A stretch of 12,914 bases of DNA from Eubacteriales Family XIII. Incertae Sedis bacterium (lineage in GTDB: Bacteria; Bacillota; Clostridia; Peptostreptococcales; Anaerovoracaceae): the NCBI GenBank assembly GCA_031272745.1, contig JAISTF010000072.1, forward strand, positions 1-12,914, given 5' to 3'. Below the pieces are notes generated by a model that worked only from the letters and a program-made list of their open reading frames with translations, ran no database searches and was not told the DNA's origin. The position numbers were made by a program, and so were the translations under genes. Below, in pieces: positions 1 through 6,847 of the stretch; within the stretch, counting starts at the first letter, position 1, and the number at the start of each line of letters is the position of its first letter.

Positions 1-610
1 GGCTCGCCGCCGCGTCGTCGTCGTCGCGCATCGCCTTGAGCCCGAGCCCGATGCGCGAGTTGAGCACGAGGAAGACGACGATGAAGGCCGCGATTGCGAG
101 GACGAGCGCCAGATAATACAAGTCCATCGTCTTCGGGTAGGGACGCAGCTTGATCGTCATGCCGCCGCCCATGTTGACGTATTTCCAGCTTGTGAAGATG
201 ATCTTCAGCGCTTCCGACGTGATCCACGTCGCGATTGCGAAATACATGCCGCGCATCCGGAACAGCAGGAACGCGAGCCCGATCGCGAAGACAACGGAAA
301 TCGCCGCGCTGCTCGCCATGCCCATCCAGAACGGCAGGCCGAAATGATTCGCGAAGATCGCCACGTTGTAGCCCGCGAGCCCGATGAAGATCTGCGAGCC
401 GAGCGAGACCATGCCCGTGTAGCCGGCCATGAGGTTCCACATCTGCCCGAGCGTGCAGTACAGCAGGATGAGCAATCCGACGCGCACCGTATTGCCGTCC
501 ACGAGCGGCGTCTGCGGCAGCACGAAGAGCAGGGCCGCGATCACGACCGCCCCAAGCAGCCGGATCCGCGACGCCTTCGTCATGCCTTTGAAATCTTGCA
601 ACACATTCAT
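1..610 (-). CDS. livM: Branched-chain amino acid-type ABC permease LivM, partial (C-terminus beyond window)
   Basis: This is the second inner-membrane permease of the HAAT-type importer encoded in this operon. Only the first 203 codons are in the window; the frame stays open to base 1. I translated it by hand from the ATG at 608-610, which follows a purine-rich stretch (GGAAGGGGCGCGGAG) that can serve as ribosome binding site. Hydrophobic segments are visible at about residues 18-32, 44-62, 68-87, 96-117 and 164-183. The family signature is seen as MAGYTGMVSLGSQIF (residues 61-75), equivalent to the usual GYxGxxSLG, and the start of the cytoplasmic ATPase-coupling loop is seen at residues 184-203 (NSRIGLGLKAMRDDDDAAAS). 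The start lies 16 bases after the stop of the partner permease gene. The family assignment is firm; the transported substrate is not known. Confidence 0.9.
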   Translation of the reverse strand, partial: MNVLQDFKGMTKASRIRLLGAVVIAALLFVLPQTPLVDGNTVRVGLLILLYCTLGQMWNLMAGYTGMVSLGSQIFIGLAGYNVAIFANHFGLPFWMGMASSAAISVVFAIGLAFLLFRMRGMYFAIATWITSEALKIIFTSWKYVNMGGGMTIKLRPYPKTMDLYYLALVLAIAAFIVVFLVLNSRIGLGLKAMRDDDDAAAS

Positions 611-626
611 CTCCGCGCCCCTTCCG

Positions 627-1481
627 TCACTTCGCAAACAGGCCCCGCGGTTTCACCGCGAGCATGACGAGGATGATGACGTATCCGGCGAGGAGCTGAA
701 GGCTCGTGCCGAGGAAATAACTGCCGAGCAGCTGTGCCAGCCCGAAAATCAAGCCCGCGACAAGCGTGCCCTTGATGCTCCCCATGCCGCCGATGACGAC
801 GACGCCGAAGCTGATGATCAGGTATTGCGACCCGCTCGTCGGGTAGATCGTGTACGTCATGCCGACGAGGACGCCCGCGAGCGCCGCCGTCACCATCGCG
901 ACGCCCATCGCGACGCCGTAGACGAGCGGCACGTTCACGCCCATGATGCGCGCGGCCGTGTTGTCGTCGCTGACTGCGCGGATCGCGTTGCCGACATAGG
1001 TCTTTTTCATGAACATGTTCAGCGCCAGGATGATCGCCACGCCGATGATGCAGTCGATGAGGAACATCAGCGGGATGATTGCGCCCGTATCGCCGATCTT
1101 GATGCTGCCGATGTCGTACGTGCTGCGCAGATGCTGCGCGTCCGCCGAGAAAAATTGCAACAGCAAATTTTGAATAATGATGGACAGCCCGAACATGACG
1201 AGCAGCGGTGGCTCGTCGCCCCGCGTGAGCAGGCGGTTGACCATCGTGCGCTGGATCGCGAAGCCGAGGCCGAACATGACGGGCAGCACGATCGCAAACG
1301 ACGCAAACGGATGCAGACCCGTCGCCGTCGAGACCGCCAGCGAAAGATAGGCGCCGAGAATGACGAAGTCGCCATGCGCGAGGTTCGTCAGTTTCACGAT
1401 GCCGAAGATGATGCTCATGCCGACGCCGACGATGGCGTACAAGCCGCCGAGCAGGATTCCGTTGATGAGCGCCTGTGCCAT
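627..1481 (-). CDS. livH: Branched-chain amino acid-type ABC permease LivH
   Basis: First inner-membrane permease of the importer, 284 residues, the usual length for LivH. It would pair with LivM to form the membrane channel. It starts at ATG 1479-1481, 18 bases after the livF stop, with GGGGAG upstream as a likely ribosome binding site. The typical N-terminus GILLGGLYAIVGVGMSIIFG (residues 8-27) is followed by KLTNLAHGDFVILGAY (residues 30-45), a hallmark of the family. The coupling loop GNAIRAVSDDNTAARIMG occupies residues 164-181. Several further hydrophobic segments lie at about 58-76, 92-111, 134-157 and 187-280. No truncation or missing region is seen. The name reflects family membership; leucine, isoleucine and valine are only one of several substrate classes moved by relatives of this family. 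Confidence 0.93.
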   Translation of the reverse strand: MAQALINGILLGGLYAIVGVGMSIIFGIVKLTNLAHGDFVILGAYLSLAVSTATGLHPFASFAIVLPVMFGLGFAIQRTMVNRLLTRGDEPPLLVMFGLSIIIQNLLLQFFSADAQHLRSTYDIGSIKIGDTGAIIPLMFLIDCIIGVAIILALNMFMKKTYVGNAIRAVSDDNTAARIMGVNVPLVYGVAMGVAMVTAALAGVLVGMTYTIYPTSGSQYLIISFGVVVIGGMGSIKGTLVAGLIFGLAQLLGSYFLGTSLQLLAGYVIILVMLAVKPRGLFAK

Positions 1482-1499
1482 GTTCCGCCCGCTCCCCTT

Positions 1500-2213
1500 C
1501 TAAACCCCGAAATACGCGAGCTTGATCTGCTCTTCCGTCAGATCGCCGCTTTTCCCCGACAGCACGACTTTGCCTTTCAGCATCACGTCGCACTGCGCGC
1601 TCGTCCGCAGGCTGCGCTTGACGTCCTGCTCGATCAGGACCGCCGTCACACCGCCCGCGTTGATCTCTTTGATGCGCGCATAGATGTCTTTGATGACCGT
1701 CGGCGCGAGCCCGAGCGAGATCTCGTCGAAGAGAATCATCTCGGGCGCGTTCATGAGCGCACGGCCGATTGCGACCATCTGCCGCTGCCCGCCCGAGAGC
1801 GAGCCCGACAGGTCGTTGCGTTTTTCGTAGAGCACGGGGAATAGCTCGTAGACCTTTTTCAAGGAATCCCTGTACCCCTTCCGCGCCTTTTTCGTATAGG
1901 AGCCCATGAACAGGTTCTCCTCCACCGTCATGCGGATGAAACAGCGGCTGCCCTGCGGCACGAGCGTCAGGCCCTTGGCGACGATCTCGTGCGCGGGAAG
2001 CCCCGTGATATCTTCGCCTTTGAACGTGACCTTGCCGCGGACGGGCTTCACGACCCCCGCGACGCAGTCGAAGAGCGTGCTTTTGCCGGCGCCGTTCGTG
2101 CCGACAACGGAGACGATTTCCCCGCACGGCACGGAAAGCGAAGCGCCGTTCACCGCGATGAAGTCGCCGTAATTGACTTGAAGGTCTTCCACCGTCAGCA
2201 TGGCTTCGCTCAT
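1500..2213 (-). CDS. livF: ABC transporter ATPase LivF
   Basis: One of two cytoplasmic ATPases that power the importer; 237 residues, normal for LivF. The start is the ATG at 2211-2213, whose A overlaps the livG stop as ATGA, a typical sign of translational coupling. Motifs seen: Walker A GTNGAGKST (38-46), Q-loop Gln87, ABC signature LSGGQ (139-143), Walker B MILFDE with Asp163 and Glu164. At the switch position the protein has IEQD with Gln196 instead of His; this Glu-Gln pattern is normal in LivF proteins and does not suggest loss of activity. An open frame continues upstream to 2324 but overlaps the livG coding sequence and gives an Arg/Gly-rich extension with no family resemblance, so I rejected that start. 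Confidence 0.93.
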   Translation of the reverse strand: MSEAMLTVEDLQVNYGDFIAVNGASLSVPCGEIVSVVGTNGAGKSTLFDCVAGVVKPVRGKVTFKGEDITGLPAHEIVAKGLTLVPQGSRCFIRMTVEENLFMGSYTKKARKGYRDSLKKVYELFPVLYEKRNDLSGSLSGGQRQMVAIGRALMNAPEMILFDEISLGLAPTVIKDIYARIKEINAGGVTAVLIEQDVKRSLRTSAQCDVMLKGKVVLSGKSGDLTEEQIKLAYFGV

Positions 2214-2953
2214 ACGGCTTCCTCCCCTTCCTCCGCGGCGCCGAGGTAGACCTCCTCGACCTGCTTGCTGTGCATGACCTCGAGCGGGTCGCCGATCAGC
2301 AACTCGTGCCCGTCGCTCATGCACATCAGCACGTCCGTCGAATGCACCATCGTCTCGATGACGTGTTCGATCCAGATCACCGTGAGCCCGCGCTCGTCCT
2401 TCAAGCTGCGCACGAGCGCCATGATGTCTTTGATTTCGGAATCGATCAAGCCCGCCGCCACCTCGTCGAGCAGGATCAGCGTCGGCTCCGTGCCGAGCGC
2501 GCGCGCGATTTCGAGGCGCTTCCTGTCAAGCAGCGTGAGCTCGCCGGCGCGGACATCCGCCTTCGGGAGCAGTCCCGTCAGCTCCAGCGCGTCCCGCGCC
2601 GTCTTCGCGCCGGTTCTTTCGTTTTCGCCGCCTCCCTGCACGGCCGCCGTCAGCACGTTCTCGAACACGGTCATGTTTTCGAACGGCCGCGGCACCTGGT
2701 AGGTGCGACCGAGCCCCATGCGGGATCGCTTGTTCGGCGGGAGCTTCGTGATGTCTCTACCGTCAAACTTGATATGCCCTTCCGTCGGGATGATGAGCCC
2801 GATGAGGGCGTTGAACATCGTCGTCTTGCCACAGCCGTTCGGCCCGATCACGCCAAGGATAGACCCCTCCTCCACTTGGAAGGAGAGGTCCTTGAGTATC
2901 TTGACCGCGCCGTATCCGGCGTCGACGTGATCGAAGGTCAAAAAGGCTGCCAT
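2210..2953 (-). CDS. livG: ABC transporter ATPase LivG
   Basis: Second cytoplasmic ATPase of the importer, 247 residues. Walker A is GPNGCGKTT (37-45), the Q-loop Gln is 86 in GRTYQVPRPF, Walker B ends in LILLDE (Asp163, Glu164) and the switch His is 197 in WIEHVIETM. The ABC signature reads LTLLDRKRLE (139-148), which departs from LSGGQ; I recall this DRKRLE form from a recognised LivG subgroup, so it is probably functional in an asymmetric LivF/LivG pair. The gene starts at ATG 2951-2953, 19 bases after the livK stop; the sequence before it (GAGAAGCCGATCGGGACAC) is only a weak ribosome binding site. It ends in an acidic tail (EEGEEAV) that overlaps the livF start by four bases. Confidence 0.93.
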   Translation of the reverse strand: MAAFLTFDHVDAGYGAVKILKDLSFQVEEGSILGVIGPNGCGKTTMFNALIGLIIPTEGHIKFDGRDITKLPPNKRSRMGLGRTYQVPRPFENMTVFENVLTAAVQGGGENERTGAKTARDALELTGLLPKADVRAGELTLLDRKRLEIARALGTEPTLILLDEVAAGLIDSEIKDIMALVRSLKDERGLTVIWIEHVIETMVHSTDVLMCMSDGHELLIGDPLEVMHSKQVEEVYLGAAEEGEEAV

Positions 2954-2972
2954 GTGTCCCGATCGGCTTCTC

Positions 2973-4331
2973 TTACTTCAACGGCTGGAGCTCGCCCGTC
3001 GTCGGGATGTCCGGGAAGAGCGAATTGTCCACGACCTTCAGCTGCAGCGTGCCGGTGTCGTCGAGCACCCACTGGCCGCCCGTCAGCGTCGTCAGCGAAT
3101 AATGGTCCTCGTTGTATTTGACGGGGCCGATCATCGTCTCAAGATCCGTTGCGCCGATCGCGTCGCGCAGCGCCGTCTTTTCGAGCGTGCCCGCGCGCTG
3201 AAGCGCGTCGATCGCGACTTCCATGTCCGCGTATTTCAGGCCCATCGGCTGCGTGATTTCACGACCGGTTTCCGCCAGATAATTGTCTGCGAGTTCCTGC
3301 GGCGTGAGGCCGGTCAGTGAGGACTTGAACGGATGCGTCGGCGCCCACCAGGTCTCGCCCGCGAGCTTGTCCATGATGCCCGTGCCGCCGTCGATCGCTT
3401 CCGCGTCGGAGCGCAGCAGATACGCCTTGCCCATCGTCACCATGTCCGGCTCAAAGCCGAGCTGCTTCGCCTGACGCCAGAAGGTGCCGAAGACGGGGCA
3501 GGTGTTCGTACCGCACAGAATCTGCACGCCCTCGCTCTTGAACTGGTTCACGATGTCCGAGAAATCCGAGGTGTCTGCGGGGTACTGGCCCGGGTCGACG
3601 AGCGTGTAGCCGTCCTCCTCGATACGCGTCGCGAACGTGTCGCGCCACGCGGTACCGTCCGCGTCGTTCGCGAACAGCAGGCCGATCTTCGCGCCACTGC
3701 CGACCGCAAAGCCGGCCTTCTCCCACAGCGCACGGTACTGCTGGTACATCTGGTCGAGGTTCCAATGCGCGTGGTAGACCCACTCATAGGGGCCTTCCGC
3801 GAGCCACGCGTCGACCGGCGCGTCCATCGCCACGCAAGGCATCTCGTAGCGTTCGCAGACCGCCGAGACAGGGTTGACCGTCTCCGGCGTGTGGCGCACG
3901 AGCATCAGGTCGACCTTGTCGTCCGTGATGAGCTTTTCCGCCATCTGCGTCGCAACCGTCGTGTCGCTCTGCGAGTCGTAGACGACGAGCTCGATCGGGC
4001 GCATCTCGCCGTCGATCTCGATGCCGCCGAGCGTATTGTTCACATAGTCGATGAGCTGGTCTTCGATCCATGTGTCGGACGGGCTTGCGCCGTCTTCGCC
4101 GAAGCCCGAAAGCGGGCCCGTCGCCGGCGTCACGAGGCCGAGCTTGATCGGCTCACCTGTCGCGGCCGCCGCGCCGCCATCGTCACCGCCCGTTTCCGCC
4201 GCCGTCGCGCTCGACCCGCCGGCCGAAGACGCCGCATCACCGCCGCCCGAGCTGCCGCCGCACCCCGCCAACAGACCGAGCGCGAACACAATCGCGAGCA
4301 ACAATACAATTTTCTTCTTGAGATTTGTCAT
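2973..4331 (-). CDS. livK: ABC transporter substrate-binding lipoprotein, LivK-like
   Basis: Extracytoplasmic ligand-binding protein of the importer, 452 residues, longer than the roughly 370 usual for LivK. The N-terminus is a lipoprotein signal: positive MTNLKKK, a hydrophobic stretch (8-21) and the lipobox LAGC with Cys24 as the lipidated residue. A low-complexity Gly/Ser/Ala/Asp linker (about 25-65) follows, then a type I periplasmic-binding fold starting at PIKLGLVTPATGPLSGFGED. The pieces VVYDSQSDTTVATQMAEKLI and DKVDLMLV match the family's early core. I chose the ATG at 4329-4331 because AAGGAGGA precedes it by about 7 bases; a start at 4364 would fall at the predicted transcription start. 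It is first in the operon and just downstream of a strong promoter. The ligand cannot be deduced: amino acids, amides, short peptides or aromatic acids are all possible for this family. Confidence 0.88.
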   Translation of the reverse strand: MTNLKKKIVLLLAIVFALGLLAGCGGSSGGGDAASSAGGSSATAAETGGDDGGAAAATGEPIKLGLVTPATGPLSGFGEDGASPSDTWIEDQLIDYVNNTLGGIEIDGEMRPIELVVYDSQSDTTVATQMAEKLITDDKVDLMLVRHTPETVNPVSAVCERYEMPCVAMDAPVDAWLAEGPYEWVYHAHWNLDQMYQQYRALWEKAGFAVGSGAKIGLLFANDADGTAWRDTFATRIEEDGYTLVDPGQYPADTSDFSDIVNQFKSEGVQILCGTNTCPVFGTFWRQAKQLGFEPDMVTMGKAYLLRSDAEAIDGGTGIMDKLAGETWWAPTHPFKSSLTGLTPQELADNYLAETGREITQPMGLKYADMEVAIDALQRAGTLEKTALRDAIGATDLETMIGPVKYNEDHYSLTTLTGGQWVLDDTGTLQLKVVDNSLFPDIPTTGELQPLK

Positions 4332-4338
4332 CTGTGTA

Positions 4339-4346
4339 TCCTCCTT
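4339..4346 (-). promoter_or_regulatory. Ribosome binding site of livK
   Basis: AAGGAGGA on the minus strand is a near-perfect Shine-Dalgarno sequence, 7 bases before the ATG at 4331. It decides the livK start against the upstream in-frame ATG codons at 4364 and 4358. Confidence 0.85.
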
Positions 4347-4365
4347 ATTAAATGACATGCACACG

Positions 4366-4380
4366 GGACATTTTATGTCC
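4366..4380. promoter_or_regulatory. Palindrome over the -10 box, candidate operator
   Basis: GGACAT-TTT-ATGTCC is a perfect inverted repeat with 6-base arms and a 3-base centre. It encloses the -10 box of the liv promoter, the position expected for a repressor-binding site. No regulator is identified; the role is inferred from position and symmetry only. Confidence 0.45.
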
Positions 4381-4398
4381 GAAACCGTGGCGTGTCAA
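4370..4398 (-). promoter_or_regulatory. Sigma-70-type promoter of the liv operon
   Basis: On the minus strand, TTGACA (4393-4398) and TAAAAT (4370-4375) are separated by exactly 17 bases (4376-4392). That gives a perfect -35 box and a one-mismatch -10 box at the optimal spacing. Transcription would begin near 4362-4364, leaving a leader of about 30 bases before the livK start. It is the clearest promoter I can see in the window. Confidence 0.8.
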
Positions 4399-4441
4399 CA
4401 GGATTTTCAGCATTTTTGTGTTTTCGCACAGAAATGTTTCA

Positions 4442-4487
4442 AGATTGTCAATCTATTTCGCGGGGCAATGCAATTTGCGGAATAGAT
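4442..4487. repeat. Two inverted repeats upstream of the liv promoter
   Basis: AGATTG-T-CAATCT (4442-4454) is a perfect palindrome with 6-base arms. Overlapping it, an 11-base arm at 4451-4461 (ATCTATTTCGC) pairs with 4477-4487 (GCGGAATAGAT) with one mismatch around a 15-base centre. Neither is followed by a T-run on either strand, so they do not look like intrinsic terminators. They may be regulator-binding sites or an mRNA-end structure for the upstream tgt transcript. Confidence 0.4.
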
Positions 4488-4559
4488 GCAAAATCGGTAG
4501 AAATTCAAGCATTTTTGCTACTGATTTTCAACCTGTTCCGTAAATTGTGAGAAAAGATG

Positions 4560-5747
4560 TCATGCCAAATAGTACCGATCGAGCGCGTCCCGCTTGAAGC
4601 GCTCGAAGGCGCCAGCCTCGATCGCGGCGCGTGCGCCGGCCATGAGATCCGTAAGGAAGTGCAGGTTGTGGATCGAGAGCAGCGTCGCGCCGAGCATTTC
4701 CTTGGATTGGATCAAGTGGCGCAGATAGGCTTTGGAATAATGCCGGCACGTCTCGCACCCGCACGCTTCGTCGAGCGGCGCGAAGTCTTCGGCGTATTTC
4801 GCATTGCGCAGATTCACGGAGCCGTCCCGCGTCATCGCGCGGCCGTGGCGAGCCTCACGCGTCGGCAGCACGCAGTCGAACATGTCGACGCCGCGCGCGA
4901 CGCCCTCGAGCAGGATGTCCGGCGTGCCGACGCCCATCAGGTAGCGGGGCTTTTCTTTCGGGAGCATGTCCGCGCAGTCGTCCAAGACGTCGAACAAGAC
5001 TTCCTTCGGCTCGCCGACGGACAGGCCGCCGATCGCGTAGCCGGGCAGGTCGAACGCCGCAATCTGCTCCGAGGACAGCCTGCGCAGATCCTTGAACATG
5101 CCGCCCTGCTGGATGCCGAAGAGCAGCTGCCGCGGGTTCGGGCGGCAGAATGCCGCCCCTACATTCTTTGTGTGCGCTTCTCCGCCGTAGGGGCGGCATC
5201 CTGCCGCCCGCCTGTGCGCCGCAAGACACCGTTCGAGCCACCGCGTCGTGCGTCCGACCGATGCTTCGACGTACGCCCGCTCCGCCGGGTACGGCACGCA
5301 TTCGTCGAACGCCATGATGACGTCCGCGCCGAGCGCGTGCTGGATCTCCATCGACTTCTCCGGCGAGAGCAGATGCCGCGACCCGTCGATGTGCGACTGG
5401 AACGTGACGCCCTCCTCGCGGATCTGATTGATTCCCGCCAAGCTGAACACCTGGAACCCGCCGCTGTCCGTGAGGATCGGCCCGTCCCAGTGCATGAAGC
5501 GGTGCAGCCCGCCGGCCTTCGCGACGGTCTCGTGCCCGGGCCGCAGATATAGATGATAGGTATTCGCGAGAAGGATCTGCGCCCCGAGCGCGCGCACGTC
5601 CTCCGGCTTCACGCCCTTCACGGTCGCCGCCGTCCCCACGGGCATGAACACGGGCGTCTCGACCACGCCGTGCGCCGTCGTCAGCCGCCCCCGCCGCGCG
5701 CGCCCGTCCGCACACACCAATTCAAAACACGCATCGTCTTTTTTCAT
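4560..5747 (-). CDS. tgt: tRNA-guanine transglycosylase (queuine tRNA-ribosyltransferase) with a 24-residue insertion
   Basis: Exchanges guanine-34 of GUN-anticodon tRNAs for preQ1, the base-exchange step of queuosine synthesis in the cytoplasm. The protein has 395 residues; without residues 180-203 it would have 371, close to the usual length. Seen in the sequence: TDSGGFQVFSL with Asp94, FDECVPYPAER (147-157), LFGIQQGG (209-216) and GYAIGGLSVGEPK (236-248) of the substrate pocket, GVDMFDCVLPTR with the likely nucleophile Asp288, and the zinc site Cys328, Cys330, Cys333, His359. Residues 180-203 are encoded exactly by a palindromic repeat inserted in frame just before the LFGIQQGG strand. 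The ATG overlaps the queA stop as ATGA. The gene that follows is a transporter gene, not yajC, which often follows tgt. All catalytic motifs are intact, so activity is likely. Confidence 0.96.
   Translation of the reverse strand: MKKDDACFELVCADGRARRGRLTTAHGVVETPVFMPVGTAATVKGVKPEDVRALGAQILLANTYHLYLRPGHETVAKAGGLHRFMHWDGPILTDSGGFQVFSLAGINQIREEGVTFQSHIDGSRHLLSPEKSMEIQHALGADVIMAFDECVPYPAERAYVEASVGRTTRWLERCLAAHRRAAGCRPYGGEAHTKNVGAAFCRPNPRQLLFGIQQGGMFKDLRRLSSEQIAAFDLPGYAIGGLSVGEPKEVLFDVLDDCADMLPKEKPRYLMGVGTPDILLEGVARGVDMFDCVLPTREARHGRAMTRDGSVNLRNAKYAEDFAPLDEACGCETCRHYSKAYLRHLIQSKEMLGATLLSIHNLHFLTDLMAGARAAIEAGAFERFKRDALDRYYLA
5139..5210. repeat. 72-bp palindromic repeat pair inserted in frame in tgt
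   Basis: Two 24-base arms (5139-5162 and 5187-5210) are reverse complements with one mismatch, separated by 24 bases. Each arm contains its own small hairpin: GGGCGGCA-GAA-TGCCGCCC at left and GGGCGGCA-TCC-TGCCGCCC at right. Beside the hairpin each arm carries CTAC (left) or GTAG (right) facing the centre. The unit is thus a head-to-head pair of GTAGGGGC-type palindromic repeats. It is 72 bases long and its ends coincide with codon borders (codons 180-203 of tgt). No transposase and no clear target duplication is visible. A single related copy lies at 8155-8178. Confidence 0.85.
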
Positions 5748-6829
5748 AACAAAAGCATCGCATCTCCATAGCTAAAAAACCGGTACCCCTTCGCCACGGC
5801 CTCTTCGTACACGCGCAGGATCCGCTCCCGCCCCGCAAACGCCGCCACGAGCATGAGCAGCGTCGACTTCGGCAGATGAAAATTCGTCACGAGCGCGTCG
5901 GTCACGCGGAAACCCGACGGCCCGCCCGGATACAAAAAAATATCCGTCTCCCCGTATCCGGCTTTCACCGCACCGTCCACGAAAGCGCTTTCGACCGTGC
6001 GCACGGACGTCGTGCCCACGCACACCACGCGCCGGCCACAGGTCTTCGCCGCGCCGATCGCGTCCGCCGTTTCCTGCGGTATATGGTACACCTCCGTGTG
6101 CATCGTATGTCCTTCCACATCCTCCGACTGCACGGGCCGGAACGTCCCGAGACCGACGTGCAGCGTCACGGCCGCAATATGGACGCCCGCCGCTCGGATG
6201 CGAGCGAGCAGCTCTTCCGTGAAATGCAGCCCCGCCGTCTGCGCCGCCGCCGAGCCGGGCTCCCGCGCGTACACCGTCTGGTACCGCTGCGCGTCCGCGT
6301 CCTCGTCCGCCCGCTTGATATACGGCGGCAGCGGCATATGCCCGACGCGCTCGACGGCGGCATAGACACCCCCCGCATCCAAAGGCTTCCCCGCGCCGTC
6401 CTCGAAACGCACCGTCACGACACCACCCTCGCCTTTGGCAAGCACCTCCGCCGCCAACCCGACAGCGCGGCCATCCGCCAAAGCCTGCCGCGCGTCCTCC
6501 GCAAACAGGATGCGATCCCCCACCCGCAGACGCCGCGCCGGCCGCGCCAGGCACTCCCAAACGCCGCCTTCTTCCCGCAGCAAAAACACCTCCACGCGTC
6601 CCCCGGTACCGGCCTTCTCCCCGAGCAACCGCGCCTTCAGCACGCGCGAATCGTTGAGCACGAGCACGTCCCCCGCACGCAGATACTCCGGCAAATCCGA
6701 AAACAACCGGTCTTCGGTTCTTCCGCTCGCGCGGTCAAACACGAGCAGACGCGACGCGTCCCGCCGCTCCGCCGGCCGCTGGGCGATCAGCGCCTCGGGC
6801 AGCGCATAGTCAAACAGGTCCACCTTCAC
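5744..6829 (-). CDS. queA: S-adenosylmethionine:tRNA ribosyltransferase-isomerase
   Basis: Transfers and rearranges the ribosyl part of S-adenosylmethionine onto preQ1 in tRNA to give epoxyqueuosine, directly after the Tgt step. The protein has 361 residues, in the normal range (about 340-360). Family motifs: DFDY-like start VDLFDYALPEALIAQ, VLNDSRVLKARL (57-68), HMPLPPYI (164-171), RYQTVYA (182-188), GSAAAQTAGLHFT (192-204), LHVGLGTF (223-230) and TNFHLPKSTLLMLVAAF (315-331). The start codon is GTG (6827-6829), 18 bases after the ruvB stop, chosen because the following residues match the family's N-terminus. The sequence before it has no good Shine-Dalgarno match, so translation may depend on coupling to ruvB. 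The stop overlaps the tgt start by four bases. Confidence 0.96.
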   Translation of the reverse strand: MKVDLFDYALPEALIAQRPAERRDASRLLVFDRASGRTEDRLFSDLPEYLRAGDVLVLNDSRVLKARLLGEKAGTGGRVEVFLLREEGGVWECLARPARRLRVGDRILFAEDARQALADGRAVGLAAEVLAKGEGGVVTVRFEDGAGKPLDAGGVYAAVERVGHMPLPPYIKRADEDADAQRYQTVYAREPGSAAAQTAGLHFTEELLARIRAAGVHIAAVTLHVGLGTFRPVQSEDVEGHTMHTEVYHIPQETADAIGAAKTCGRRVVCVGTTSVRTVESAFVDGAVKAGYGETDIFLYPGGPSGFRVTDALVTNFHLPKSTLLMLVAAFAGRERILRVYEEAVAKGYRFFSYGDAMLLL

Positions 6830-6847
6830 GCGGCAACCGCGGCTACG

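Larger units (their letters stand above)
4365..4559. other. AT-rich intergenic region between tgt and livK
   Basis: This 195-base stretch is clearly richer in A and T than the flanking genes. It contains the liv promoter and candidate operators listed separately. It also has a 10-base direct repeat AGCATTTTTG at 4409-4418 and 4508-4517, each near a GATTTTCA or TTCA element. I could not find a convincing intrinsic terminator for the tgt operon here, nor any RNA gene or small coding frame. Confidence 0.6.

Noticed and set aside
429..1844. Long open frame on the plus strand opposite livH and livF
   Set aside because: Composition is dominated by Arg, Asp, His and Ala with no recognisable motif; it mirrors two clearly recognisable transporter genes in GC-rich DNA, where antisense frames stay open by codon bias.
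607..2127. 506-codon minus-strand frame overlapping livH and livF
   Set aside because: It runs in another frame across two conserved genes and ends in neither; Arg-rich with no family motif.
4332..4364. Longer N-terminus for the binding protein from ATG 4364
   Set aside because: It would place an extra 11 residues before the lipoprotein signal, starts at the predicted transcription start and ignores the strong AAGGAGGA site at 4339-4346.
4417..4430. Small hairpin TGTG-N6-CACA in the tgt-livK gap as a terminator
   Set aside because: The stem is only four base pairs and no T-run follows on the minus strand; it lacks the features of an intrinsic terminator.
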